From assembly GCF_040372045.1 (NCBI RefSeq), contig NZ_BAABWH010000001.1: DNA of 64,000 nt; one strand, written 5' to 3'. Within the stretch, counting starts at the first letter, position 1. Each line of letters opens with the position of its first letter. The notes under the pieces are model-generated. The model was not told the DNA's origin. It worked only from the letters and a program-made list of their open reading frames with translations, and did not search any database. Positions 16,661-25,134 of this stretch are shown in pieces. The position numbers were made by a program, and so were the translations under genes. The stretch is from Thalassolituus sp006212115. GTDB lineage: Bacteria > Pseudomonadota > Gammaproteobacteria > Pseudomonadales > Oceanobacteraceae.

Positions 16661-18601
16661 TCAATCCTCCGCCAGTGCATCAATAGGGTTCAGGCGAGAT
16701 GCCTGACGAGCGGGCGCATGACCAAAAACAATCCCGACCAGCACAGCCGAAGCAAAGGCCAGAACCGGCGGTAATAATGAGAAGGCGATGGCGATATTAA
16801 ACTGTCCCAGTAACCACGCCACGCCAACCCCGAGCAACAGCCCTACCGCGCCACCAAAGCAGCAGACGACCAACGCTTCAATATTAAACTGGCGCAGAAT
16901 ATCTCCGGGCTTCGCGCCAGTCGCCATACGCAACCCAATTTCCCGACGTCGTTCAGATACGCTGACCAGCATGATATTCATCACGCCGATGCCTCCAACG
17001 AACAATGAAATCGCCGCCACCGAGCCGAGTAACCAGGTCATGGTGTCCTGCGTTTCCCCAACGGCTTCGATCAGGGAGGCTGTATTACGAACCATAAAAT
17101 CCTCACGACCATGGCGCTGTAACATCAGACGCTCAACCGAAGCCTGAACTTCATCCAGCTGATCGGTCGATTCTACTTTTATCGTGATGGTACTAAGGTG
17201 ATCCCGACCAAATACCCGCACTCGACCGGTCGACAACGGTATGAGCATCATCTCATCCATATCCGAACCACCGGATGTTGCCCCTTTCGCCTCCAGCACG
17301 CCGATCACCTGATAGACGGCACTTTTGAGAAACACGTACTGACCGATGGGCTCTTCCCCATTGGTAAACAACTCTTCGGCCACCGTCTGACCAATCACAA
17401 TCACCGGTGCCATGCTGTCCATGTCCTGCTGGGTGAAGAACACACCACGGGCCATACCCCAGTCACGGACATGAATGTAATCCGGAGTCGTACCCTGAAT
17501 GCGGCCATTGTAATCACGGTTTCCAAAGCGAATGGTTGCCCGGCTATTACGCTCCGGAGCGACGTAACTAACGCCCGGCAGACGACTGACCGCCTCACCA
17601 TCCTGAACCGTCAGCGTTGCCATCTCCCCTGACGAACGGGTATTGCCGCCGCCGGGGCGCAACAAAAGCAGGTTCGTCCCCATGGACTCAATGCGATTCA
17701 GTACCTGCTGCTTACCGCCTTCACCGATCGCCATCATGGCCACGACCGCACCCACACCGATAATAATACCGAGCAGAGTCAGGGCGGTTCGGAACCAATT
17801 GAATCGCAGCGCCTTCAGAGCGGTCACCACAGACTCAATCAAGCCAACTGAGGCAAACGCAGGAGGGGCATCTGTCGTGGCGGGCACGTTTAAGGTTGGA
17901 GCCGGTGAGGTATCGGCCTGAATACGCCCGTCGCGTATTTCGATCTGGCGGTCTGCATGTTTCGCGACTTCCGCGTCGTGTGTAATCAGAATGACGGTAC
18001 TGCCCTCTTCATTCAGCTGTTTCAGTAGCGCCAACACTTGCTTGCCACTGTCAGAGTCGAGTGCGCCCGTTGGCTCATCGGCCAGAATCACTTCGGCGCC
18101 ATTGATCATGGCGCGAGCAATGGATACACGCTGCTGCTGACCGCCCGATAACTCACCCGGCTTGTGACCCGCACGTTCTCCAAGCCCTAATTTATCCAAT
18201 AACAGCTCTGCACGCTCGAGACGCTCTTCGCTGGGCACATGGGCATAGGTCGCGGGCAAGGCAACGTTTTCTCTGGCGGTTAACGGCGCCAGAAGTTGAT
18301 AGCGCTGAAAAACAAACCCGAAGGTTTTCAGGCGTAACGCCGCCAATTGATCGGGCGTCATATCTGCCACGTTATGCCCGTTCACCCGAAAGCAACCGGA
18401 GGTCGGTGTGTCGAGACAGCCGAGAATATTCATCAATGTCGACTTGCCCGATCCCGATTGCCCCATCACGGCAACGAACTCACCTCTGTTGATGGTCAGG
18501 GTAACGTCGTCCAATGCCTTAACCACCGTATCGCCTGCCTGATAATGGCGACTGACATGAGTAATCTGGATCAGCGGCGGCTGAGACTGATCAGAAGCCA
18601 C
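16661..18601 (-). CDS. macB: MacB-like ABC transporter (ATP-binding and permease in one chain)
   Basis: The chain has an N-terminal ATPase with Walker A GQSGSGKST, signature LSGGQQQR and Walker B VILADEPTGALDS, then one TM helix, a periplasmic MacB_PCD-type domain and three C-terminal FtsX-like helices (GSVAAISLFVGGIGVMNIML). MacB drives export of macrolides, enterotoxins, lipopeptides or heme precursors with MacA and an outer-membrane channel. A longer frame reaches 18751, but that would overlap macA by 160 bp, so I prefer the GTG at 18601 (646 residues); a GTG at 18610 is equally possible. Order macA-macB-OMF indicates one operon. Confidence 0.92.
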   Translation of the reverse strand: MASDQSQPPLIQITHVSRHYQAGDTVVKALDDVTLTINRGEFVAVMGQSGSGKSTLMNILGCLDTPTSGCFRVNGHNVADMTPDQLAALRLKTFGFVFQRYQLLAPLTARENVALPATYAHVPSEERLERAELLLDKLGLGERAGHKPGELSGGQQQRVSIARAMINGAEVILADEPTGALDSDSGKQVLALLKQLNEEGSTVILITHDAEVAKHADRQIEIRDGRIQADTSPAPTLNVPATTDAPPAFASVGLIESVVTALKALRFNWFRTALTLLGIIIGVGAVVAMMAIGEGGKQQVLNRIESMGTNLLLLRPGGGNTRSSGEMATLTVQDGEAVSRLPGVSYVAPERNSRATIRFGNRDYNGRIQGTTPDYIHVRDWGMARGVFFTQQDMDSMAPVIVIGQTVAEELFTNGEEPIGQYVFLKSAVYQVIGVLEAKGATSGGSDMDEMMLIPLSTGRVRVFGRDHLSTITIKVESTDQLDEVQASVERLMLQRHGREDFMVRNTASLIEAVGETQDTMTWLLGSVAAISLFVGGIGVMNIMLVSVSERRREIGLRMATGAKPGDILRQFNIEALVVCCFGGAVGLLLGVGVAWLLGQFNIAIAFSLLPPVLAFASAVLVGIVFGHAPARQASRLNPIDALAED

Positions 18602-19796
18602 GGCGACCACCGATACGTGGCGTTGAGGTATTACCGAACGTCCGTGCCTGTTCGCCACCGCTGCTTTGTTCACTGCCTGCGATAACGGCGTCTCCCAGTT
18701 CCAAGCCTGCTCGGATCTGAGCGTGAGTGCGGCTAACGATTCCCAGCTCAACTTTCACGCGCTCTTCTTCATTGCCTGCTGGAACACGAGCAAAGGCACC
18801 ACGCGGCGTACGCCTTACTGCCGCCAGCGGCACCAGCAACACATCCTGTGCAGACTCTTCCACAAAAAAGACCTGCGTGCTCATGGCCTCCATCAAGGAG
18901 TGGTCTTTGTTATCAACATCGACTAACACCTGATAGAGAACAACATCATTCACAACATTTGGCGTAGGAAGAATTTTGGCCAGTGTCGACCAACGATATT
19001 TATCAGGCTGGCCCAAGGTAGCAAAACGAACATCCATCCCTTTTTCGAGTTTCGGAATATCGGCCTCCGACACCTCAACCCGCAAAGTCATGACTGATAG
19101 ATCCGAGATTTTCATCACCACAGGCGCGCTGTTGGTGGCATTCAGGGTTTGTCCTTCACGTACTGAAATACTGGCGACGGTTCCGGAAATGGGAGCAAAC
19201 AGACTGGTGTATCCCAGCGATACCTTATCTCCAGCAAGGGACGCTTCATCGGCTTTAATCTGTGCGCGGGTGGCCTCAATTTTGGCCTTAAGAATCTTCA
19301 CCCCGGTCCGGCTCTGCACCAAGGTATCTTCACTGATGGCCTGATGAGTAAACAGGCCCTCGTTGCGTCTTAGTCGGAGTTCTTCAAGCTCCAGCTCAGC
19401 AAGCTGCTGCTGCAGTCCGGCACGTTTGTTTTCGAGGCTGGCTTCGGCGTTCGCGACTTTAGTTTCAAAAACCGATGCATCAATCTCAGCAACCAACTGG
19501 CCTTTCTCTACGACATCGCCCTCTTCGACGTGAATCACTTTCACCTGCCCTGACACCTGAGCACCCACATCAACGTAATTCTTGGGTTCCAACGTGCCTG
19601 TTGATGCAACGTGATTTTCGATCGACCCAATCTCAGCGTACTGAATCAACCAACCCTTCTCATCACTGCCGCTGATCAGCCAGTAGTGGACTCCCCAGCC
19701 AACGAGTCCGATAACCAATATCAGAGCAATTAAAGAAACAGGAATGCGTTTAAGCAATGAGCGTGATCCTCGCTCAGTTTGATTTCCGCCGGGCAT
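18591..19796 (-). CDS. macA: MacA-like periplasmic adaptor (membrane fusion protein)
   Basis: About 401 residues from the ATG at 19796 (a TTG at 19841 would add 15). An N-terminal anchor (IPVSLIALILVIGLVGWGV) is followed by a lipoyl/barrel-sandwich half-motif GAQVSGQVKVIHVEEGD, a long coiled-coil hairpin (about residues 105-185) and the second half FAPISGTVASISVREGQ, then beta-barrel and membrane-proximal domains. It bridges MacB and the outer-membrane channel. The stop overlaps the presumed macB start. The C-terminus is Gly/Arg-rich (IGGRRGF). Operon start has no obvious ribosome site. Confidence 0.9.
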   Translation of the reverse strand: MPGGNQTERGSRSLLKRIPVSLIALILVIGLVGWGVHYWLISGSDEKGWLIQYAEIGSIENHVASTGTLEPKNYVDVGAQVSGQVKVIHVEEGDVVEKGQLVAEIDASVFETKVANAEASLENKRAGLQQQLAELELEELRLRRNEGLFTHQAISEDTLVQSRTGVKILKAKIEATRAQIKADEASLAGDKVSLGYTSLFAPISGTVASISVREGQTLNATNSAPVVMKISDLSVMTLRVEVSEADIPKLEKGMDVRFATLGQPDKYRWSTLAKILPTPNVVNDVVLYQVLVDVDNKDHSLMEAMSTQVFFVEESAQDVLLVPLAAVRRTPRGAFARVPAGNEEERVKVELGIVSRTHAQIRAGLELGDAVIAGSEQSSGGEQARTFGNTSTPRIGGRRGF

Positions 19797-20107
19797 AAAC
19801 AGGTAACTCGCACGTAAAGTAGAAACAGCTGAACGGTGCAACCTGAAGGCTCTGCACCAAAGAAGATGCGAAATCTAATTCAAACGCCAATCAATCTCAA
19901 TAACATAAAAGGCAAACTTGGAGGTTTACTGTGCGGAAGCTGAAGAATCAGCGCCAGATAGCGTCAATACTGACAGATCATGACACTGAAGCAGGGTTAA
20001 CTGGCCACTTTCGTGCGCATTAGCTGGAACTTAAAACGTTCCGCATAATTGGTAAGGAAGTGTAGGCGCCGTGAATTTGCGACGCCCAGTCAGGAGAGTG
20101 CAGTGAC
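19797..20107. other. Intergenic stretch between macA start and lipA end
   Basis: About 310 bp. It must hold the promoter of the macA operon (minus strand), which I cannot pick confidently, and the 3' region of lipA. It contains one small plus-strand ORF with a good ribosome site (19931-20023) listed separately, and a weak GGAAC/GTTCC hairpin near 20030-20046. No other structure was seen. Confidence 0.5.
19931..20023 (+). CDS. Possible 30-residue peptide ORF
   Basis: TTGGAGG (19918-19924) precedes a GTG at 19931 with about 6 bases spacing, opening a 30-codon frame ending in TAG at 20021-20023. The peptide is basic at the N-terminus (MRKLKNQRQIASIL) and has no membrane segment. It is isolated on the plus strand with both neighbours on the minus strand. 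The strong ribosome site is the only support; it may be chance. Confidence 0.2.
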   Translation: MRKLKNQRQIASILTDHDTEAGLTGHFRAH

Positions 20108-21076
20108 TCAGGATGCAGGCAAACCGCTGACATCAATGCCCTCAGCTTGCTGGTCGGCATGGTAAGAAGAACGAACCAAAGGGCCACTGGTGACGCGGAT
20201 AAAGCCCATTTCTTTCGCGATTTCACCCAATTCTTTAAACTCTTCCGGCGTCACAAACCGTTTAACCGGAGAGTGGTTCTTACTCGGCTGAAGGTACTGT
20301 CCAAGCGTAATGTGATCGATGTTGTGCGCTCGCATGTCGCACATTACTTCAACCACTTCTTCGTTGGTCTCACCCAGACCCAGCATCAGGCCAGACTTGG
20401 TAATGATATCCGGATTACGCTCTTTGTATTCTTTAAGAAGACGCAAGGACCATTCGTAAATAGAACCCGGACGACATTCTTTGTATAGACGAGGCACAGT
20501 CTCAAGGTTGTGATTAAACACATCTGGTCGCGTCTCAGACAGAATATCCAGTGCCCGCTCCATACGACCACGGAAGTCCGGTACCAACACCTCCAGCTGA
20601 ATACCCGGGCTGTGCTCACGCGTCAGGCGAATACAATCGGCGAAATGCTGCGCACCACCATCACGTAGATCATCGCGATCCACTGACGTGATCACCACGT
20701 ATTTCAGACCCATATCGGCAATGGCGGTCGCCAGATTGATCGGCTCTTCAGTATCCAGCGGGTTGGGACGACCATGACCCACATCGCAGAAAGGACAGCG
20801 ACGTGTGCACACATCCCCCATGATCATAAAGGTCGCAGTACCACCACCGAAGCATTCCGCCAGATTTGGGCAACTCGCCTCTTCGCAAACTGTGTGCAAG
20901 CGGTGCTTACGCAGTTTTTGCTTAATTTCGTTGATCTTCGGTGTCGCCGGGATGCGCACGCGAATCCAGTCTGGCTTACGTGGCATTTCCTCTGTCGGGA
21001 TCACTTTGATCGGGATCAGCGCAACTTTGTCGGCCCCGCGCAGTTTTTCGCCAGGAACCTTACGTTGTCGTTGCAT
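20108..21076 (-). CDS. lipA: Lipoyl synthase LipA
   Basis: 322 residues. The auxiliary 4Fe-4S cluster cysteines are C64, C69 and C75 (CEEASCPNLAEC) and the radical-SAM cluster is CTRRCPFC (C90, C94, C97). The C-terminal RSSYHA carries the conserved serine that ligates the auxiliary cluster. It inserts two sulfurs into octanoyl groups attached to lipoyl domains. It starts three bases after lipB and is probably the last gene of the dacA-ybeD-lipB-lipA unit. Confidence 0.97.
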   Translation of the reverse strand: MQRQRKVPGEKLRGADKVALIPIKVIPTEEMPRKPDWIRVRIPATPKINEIKQKLRKHRLHTVCEEASCPNLAECFGGGTATFMIMGDVCTRRCPFCDVGHGRPNPLDTEEPINLATAIADMGLKYVVITSVDRDDLRDGGAQHFADCIRLTREHSPGIQLEVLVPDFRGRMERALDILSETRPDVFNHNLETVPRLYKECRPGSIYEWSLRLLKEYKERNPDIITKSGLMLGLGETNEEVVEVMCDMRAHNIDHITLGQYLQPSKNHSPVKRFVTPEEFKELGEIAKEMGFIRVTSGPLVRSSYHADQQAEGIDVSGLPAS

Positions 21077-21079
21077 GTA

Positions 21080-21718
21080 TTACTCCGGGTTGCTGTCATC
21101 AACAACGGCGCCGTCATCAGCCAGCCGCTGCTGTAAATAATAGTCCAGACGAGCAGTCACTGCCTCGAAACTAACGCCTTTGCTGGTTTCGGCAGTCATC
21201 TGTGTCATCGCCATGCCACTGTAGCCGCATGGGTTAATACGTTGAAAAGGCTCGAGATCCATATCAATGTTGAGCGCAAGGCCATGAAAAGACCGACCGT
21301 GTCGGATGCGCAGTCCAAGCGATGCAATTTTTCGCCCGTCGGTGTACACCCCCGGCGCATCGGCTTTGGGAGCCGCATCAATATCCCATTCAGCCAAGGT
21401 ATCAACAATGGCCTGCTCAATACTGCTGACCAGTTGTCTCGCACCCCATCCTTTACGGGCAATATCGATCATAAGATAGGCCACCAGCTGGCCAGGGCCG
21501 TGGTAGGTAACCTGCCCACCCCGGTCAGTCTGAATAACGGGAATCTCACCGGGAAACAGAAGGTGCTCAGCTTTACCGGCCTGACCTTGAGTAAACACAG
21601 GAGGGTGCTGCAGAAACCAGAGCTCATCTGGCGTATCGGATTGACGCTGCTCGGTGAACGTCGTCATCTCGTCATACACCGTCTGATAATCCGCCAGCCC
21701 CAAATCCCGCGTCTTCAT
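21080..21718 (-). CDS. lipB: Octanoyltransferase LipB
   Basis: 212 residues, normal length. It contains the family's RGGQVTYHGPGQLVAY stretch, the catalytic Lys in GRKIASLG and catalytic Cys in NPCGYSGM. It transfers octanoyl from acyl carrier protein to lipoyl domains, the substrate of LipA. The ATG overlaps the ybeD stop by one base (TGATG). Confidence 0.97.
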   Translation of the reverse strand: MKTRDLGLADYQTVYDEMTTFTEQRQSDTPDELWFLQHPPVFTQGQAGKAEHLLFPGEIPVIQTDRGGQVTYHGPGQLVAYLMIDIARKGWGARQLVSSIEQAIVDTLAEWDIDAAPKADAPGVYTDGRKIASLGLRIRHGRSFHGLALNIDMDLEPFQRINPCGYSGMAMTQMTAETSKGVSFEAVTARLDYYLQQRLADDGAVVDDSNPE

Positions 21719-21990
21719 CAGATCACCATACGGACATTGGGGTGCGCCATAAGATCTTTGTGAATACTCACTAACTGCTCTTTGCCCGTGGCTGTGATGT
21801 ATAGAGTAACAGAGCGAAAGCGCCCGTTTGAGCTTTCCTGAATGCGGATACGCTCAAAGTCGCAATCTTCAGCATGAACACGAACAATCTCGACGATCAC
21901 TTGTTCGTAATCCGCCATGGTTTCGCCCACTACCTTAATCGGGTAGTTCTCGCAGGGGAATTCTATTTTGGGCGCTTCTGGTTCACTCAC
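21718..21990 (-). CDS. ybeD: YbeD family protein (DUF493)
   Basis: 90 residues matching the DUF493/YbeD family: IEFPCENYPIKVVG at the N-terminus, a 'SSNGRFRSVTLYITA' strand and the C-terminal 'HPNVRMVI'. The fold is ACT-like; a regulatory role for lipoate enzymes has been suggested from its constant position before lipB. It starts at a GTG at 21990. It is translationally coupled to lipB. Confidence 0.92.
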   Translation of the reverse strand: MSEPEAPKIEFPCENYPIKVVGETMADYEQVIVEIVRVHAEDCDFERIRIQESSNGRFRSVTLYITATGKEQLVSIHKDLMAHPNVRMVI

Positions 21991-22029
21991 GAGACAGTCT
22001 CAGCTATGGAAAGGAAATAAGATCTGCTG

Positions 22030-22052
22030 AAATGGGGCCGCTTGCCCCATTT
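22030..22052. terminator. Hairpin between dacA and ybeD
   Basis: AAATGGGGC (22030-22038) pairs perfectly with GCCCCATTT (22044-22052) around a 5-base loop, in the 79-bp gap between dacA and ybeD. The minus-strand 3' arm ends in ATTT but no longer T-run follows. It could be a weak terminator or a processing/attenuation site that lowers lipB-lipA expression relative to dacA. Confidence 0.45.
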
Positions 22053-22069
22053 TCAATAGTATAGAAGCG

Positions 22070-23218
22070 TTAACCGAACAACTTCACGAAAAAGAGCTTA
22101 ATCGAGCCAAACAAACGCCCCAGAAAGCCAGACTCTTCGATTGCGCTACCTGCAACCAGAGCATGTTGTCCCAGTACGTCTTCGCCCATTGTCAAAGTCA
22201 GGGTGCCCACTTGTTGCCCGCTCGCCAACGGCGCTTCTGGATAATCCGGGCTGACAACACTGGCTGTTAACTCATCACGGGCACCGCGCGGTAACGTCAT
22301 GTAGATATCGTCAGCGACAATCAGGTCGACGGTGTCCTGCTTCGCCAGCCATACCTTCTCAGTGGCCAGTACATCGCCTTTGCTGTAGAGCTTGTGGGTT
22401 TCGAAATAGCGGAAGCCGTAACCCAGCAGCTTCTGAGTTTCACGCGCACGCGCTTCTTCGCTTCGTGTTCCCATTACGACAGCGATCAAACGGGTGTTGT
22501 CCCGCTTCGCAGACGCTGCAAGGCAATAGCCTGCCTCATCAGTGTGACCTGTCTTCAGACCATCAACACTTGGGTCACGCCACAACAACTTGTTGCGGTT
22601 AGGCTGACGAATATCGTTGTATTCAAAGTACTTCTCAGCGTACAGCGAATAATACTCTGGGTGATCCTTGATGATGTGGCGTGACAGTATGGCCAGATCA
22701 CGCGCAGTGGTCAGGTGTCCTTCCGCCGGCCAACCGGTTGAATTCTCAAAGTTAGTATCGACCATGCCAAACTGCTGAGCATACTGGTTCATCCAGTCAG
22801 CAAAGGCGTCTTCAGTGCCCGAGAAGTATTCAGCAACCGCAATAGAGGCGTCATTCCCCGACTGAATAACGATGCCTCGCAACAGGTCGATCAGTGAGAC
22901 TTCCGTCCCCTCACGCACCCACATTTTCGACCCACCTTTCTTCCACGCCGTGACGCTGATCGGAACCTGAGTCTGCTCAGTGACGTTTCCCTCGATGATT
23001 TCATGAATAGCGATGTAGCTGGTCATCATCTTGGTCATGCTGGCAGGCGGCAAACGCTCTCCAGAATTATGCTCAACCAAAATTTCACCACTGTCTGCAT
23101 CCATCAGAATATAGGCTGTGGCATCCAGCACCGGCGGTTTTGGAATGATGACCGAAGCCAGAGAGGCAGAAGAAAAAAGGACCAGAAAAACAGAGACAAA
23201 AACGCGAAGTAGGTACAT
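22070..23218 (-). CDS. dacA: D-alanyl-D-alanine carboxypeptidase (PBP5/6, DacA)
   Basis: 382 residues with a cleavable signal peptide (VFVSVFLVLFSSASLAS). Active-site motifs: SMTK (ASMTKMMTS), SGN (QSGNDASIAVAEYF) and KTG (GLKTGHTDEAGYC). A C-terminal beta-sandwich and an amphipathic anchor (FGSIKLFFVKLFG) attach it to the outer face of the inner membrane. It trims the terminal D-Ala from pentapeptides. First gene of the dacA-ybeD-lipB-lipA unit; it normally follows rlpA, which here is about 14 kb to the right on the other strand. Confidence 0.96.
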   Translation of the reverse strand: MYLLRVFVSVFLVLFSSASLASVIIPKPPVLDATAYILMDADSGEILVEHNSGERLPPASMTKMMTSYIAIHEIIEGNVTEQTQVPISVTAWKKGGSKMWVREGTEVSLIDLLRGIVIQSGNDASIAVAEYFSGTEDAFADWMNQYAQQFGMVDTNFENSTGWPAEGHLTTARDLAILSRHIIKDHPEYYSLYAEKYFEYNDIRQPNRNKLLWRDPSVDGLKTGHTDEAGYCLAASAKRDNTRLIAVVMGTRSEEARARETQKLLGYGFRYFETHKLYSKGDVLATEKVWLAKQDTVDLIVADDIYMTLPRGARDELTASVVSPDYPEAPLASGQQVGTLTLTMGEDVLGQHALVAGSAIEESGFLGRLFGSIKLFFVKLFG

Positions 23219-23270
23219 GGTTCTATAACAAGGTTGGCTGTAACAATGAATGGATTGGATTGTATCACGG

Positions 23271-23292
23271 CTGGCGCCGATGTCAGCGCCAG
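23271..23292. terminator. Hairpin downstream of the coiled-coil secreted protein gene
   Basis: CTGGCGC (23271-23277) pairs with GCGCCAG (23286-23292) in the 118-bp gap before dacA; a second imperfect stem (GGAAACC/GGTTCCC) lies at about 23304-23324. Neither has a T-run. Weak terminator or structured spacer. Confidence 0.3.
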
Positions 23293-23336
23293 GGTTACGA
23301 CCTGGAAACCCCCGTCAGGTTCCCAGAAACTACGAC

Positions 23337-24461
23337 CTACTGACCAACTTGCTTCAGGAGTGAAGAGTCACGCGGCGGATGCAGTGCGACCACAACAGGC
23401 TCGCCTTCTCCGATAGCCTGATAGCTGTGGCGCAGACGGAAACTGCGATCAATACGGCGTGCACAGATCGTCAGACGAACAGCCAGCCAGCGGTAGTCTG
23501 ATTTATTGGCGGAGTGCACCACCAGCGATGCGTCTTCATCCACCATACGCTGACACACGTCGCCCATCTTTTCTGCGATCTGACGATCCTTGGTCTGCAA
23601 GGCTGATTCTGGCACCGTGTATTCGACAATCGCGCTGCTGTCTTCTTTGGCTTGCGCCCAAAGACGGGTTGATTGCGCGGTTGGCGTTTTCGCCGAAGCA
23701 GTCGCTACCGGACGACGTATAGGCGCGCGAACGACGGGAGCCGGCGCAGGTGCATCCAGCGCGATATCATCAAGATCAATCGGTGAATTCAATACTGACG
23801 AGCTTGGGGCTTTACGCTGTTTAGCCGCCGCGGCAGCAGCAATCTGGCGTTGACGCTCCTGCTCAGCGCGGCGCTGACGCTCTTGTTCTTCACGTCGTGC
23901 TTTTTCGGCAGCATCGCGACGGGCTTTCTCAGCAGCCTGAGCAGCGGCCAGTTTTTTCTGCTTTTCTGCTTCGATGCGCAGACGCTCTTTCTCTTTTTCT
24001 GCAGCGGCAGCCAGCTCACGCTGACGAGCCAGCTCTTCCGCGTCGGCCTTCTGTTGTGCCGCGACGGCAACCGCGTTCACATCACCACCGGCTTTCGCTA
24101 ACGCCTGATCCAGTGCGCGCTGTTCGTCTTCCAGCCCCGGCGTCAGTGCCGCGACCTTCCAGACTTTATCCAGATACCCCTGCGCTTTGCTAAGTTCACC
24201 CTTACTTCGAGCCTGAGTCGAGAGGGCCACATATGCCTCACCCCAGTCGTAGGCCAGAGGGACTACACGGTAATCAAAGGGTGCCTCAGCACGGAATTCA
24301 GTAATTTTGTCCAGGGCGTTATTACCCGCTGGAGAAGAAAGCCGCTTGGCAGCAATGTCGCTACGAATTTCCTGCAGAAGCTGATCCAGCTGTTCGGGCG
24401 TTGCCGCCATCGTAGTCGTGGTTAGCAGGGCGGTCAGGACAAGCAGAGTTAACTTTTTCAT
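23337..24461 (-). CDS. Secreted coiled-coil protein, TolA-like middle region, function unknown
   Basis: 374 residues with a signal peptide (LTLLVLTALLTTTTMAA). Residues about 20-135 form a helical domain (LLQEIRSDIAAKR). Residues about 140-225 are a long Ala/Glu/Lys/Arg coiled coil of the type seen in TolA stalks (AAEKARRDAAEKARREEQ). A Pro/Ala-rich linker (APAPAPVVRAPIRRP) leads to a C-terminal domain with two cysteines (VCQRMVDED, LTICARR). No transmembrane helix follows the signal, so it is not TolA. The C-terminal domain is not one I recognise. Confidence 0.75.
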   Translation of the reverse strand: MKKLTLLVLTALLTTTTMAATPEQLDQLLQEIRSDIAAKRLSSPAGNNALDKITEFRAEAPFDYRVVPLAYDWGEAYVALSTQARSKGELSKAQGYLDKVWKVAALTPGLEDEQRALDQALAKAGGDVNAVAVAAQQKADAEELARQRELAAAAEKEKERLRIEAEKQKKLAAAQAAEKARRDAAEKARREEQERQRRAEQERQRQIAAAAAAKQRKAPSSSVLNSPIDLDDIALDAPAPAPVVRAPIRRPVATASAKTPTAQSTRLWAQAKEDSSAIVEYTVPESALQTKDRQIAEKMGDVCQRMVDEDASLVVHSANKSDYRWLAVRLTICARRIDRSFRLRHSYQAIGEGEPVVVALHPPRDSSLLKQVGQ

Positions 24462-24587
24462 GAGGTACTTATTATCGTTGTATCAGGCCACTCAGAGGTG
24501 CCTTACGATGCAGACATATGACAACGGCTGTCAAGCTCCCTGTCTGAGTTCAGAGACATTGCGCACATAAATGACGCATGATGCTTC

Positions 24588-24604
24588 TCCGGGCCGTGCC
24601 CGGA
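24588..24604. terminator. Hairpin downstream of ychJ
   Basis: TCCGGGC (24588-24594) and GCCCGGA (24598-24604) form a perfect 7-bp stem with loop CGT in the 196-bp gap after ychJ (minus strand). No T-run follows, so termination strength is uncertain. Confidence 0.35.
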
Positions 24605-24657
24605 TCGTTATCGCTGCAGTGACTATATCAGGGCGTACCAATCAGGGCCACACACCA

Positions 24658-25134
24658 TCAACGACCACAACACTTCTTCCATTTCTTGTCGCTACCGCAT
24701 GGGCAAGGATCATTCCGTCCGGGGCTGAAGGGGCGGAAATCTGCCTCACCCGCGAGGTAGTACCAGCGCTGACCGTCCTTCTCGAACCGGGATTTCTCTT
24801 CGAGCTGAAGCCACTCCCCGGCTTCACAGAAGGTGGCGACGAAGTGCACCCGGCCAACCGCATCGCCCTGCTCTGTCGACAAAATCGAGAGGGCCGTCCA
24901 ACGCGTATCGGCAGCCAACTCAAGAGACTGTGGCCGGTAATCCCGATGCCATGTGGCCAGTAGATAGTCGCTCTTTTCCATCGCGAACGCACTGTAGCGC
25001 GAGCGCATCAGAGCCTCTGGAGTCGGTGCGGGAGTACCGCTGTGATAACGCTCGCAGCACTCTGAGTACGCAACACCGCTATCGCAAGGACAGAGGCACG
25101 GGCCAGAATCGCAAGAGCTCTCGAGACGAGCCAC
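24658..25134 (-). CDS. YchJ family protein with SEC-C metal-binding motif
   Basis: 158 residues. The N-terminal CLCPCDSG...ECCERYHSG and the C-terminal RNDPCPCGSDKKWKKCCG are SEC-C type zinc motifs, flanking an NTF2-like middle domain (ALMRSRYSAFAMEKSDYLLATW) as in YchJ/UPF0225 proteins. Function unknown; SEC-C motifs bind zinc and often contact ribosome or Sec components. It starts at a GTG overlapping the stop of the DUF3549 gene by one base. Confidence 0.9.
   Translation of the reverse strand: MARLESSCDSGPCLCPCDSGVAYSECCERYHSGTPAPTPEALMRSRYSAFAMEKSDYLLATWHRDYRPQSLELAADTRWTALSILSTEQGDAVGRVHFVATFCEAGEWLQLEEKSRFEKDGQRWYYLAGEADFRPFSPGRNDPCPCGSDKKWKKCCGR

Noticed and set aside
18602..18751. 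Longer start for MacB at 18751 with about 50 extra residues
   Set aside because: It would overlap macA by 160 bp, and the extra N-terminus resembles no MacB sequence. A GTG near the macA stop is more likely.
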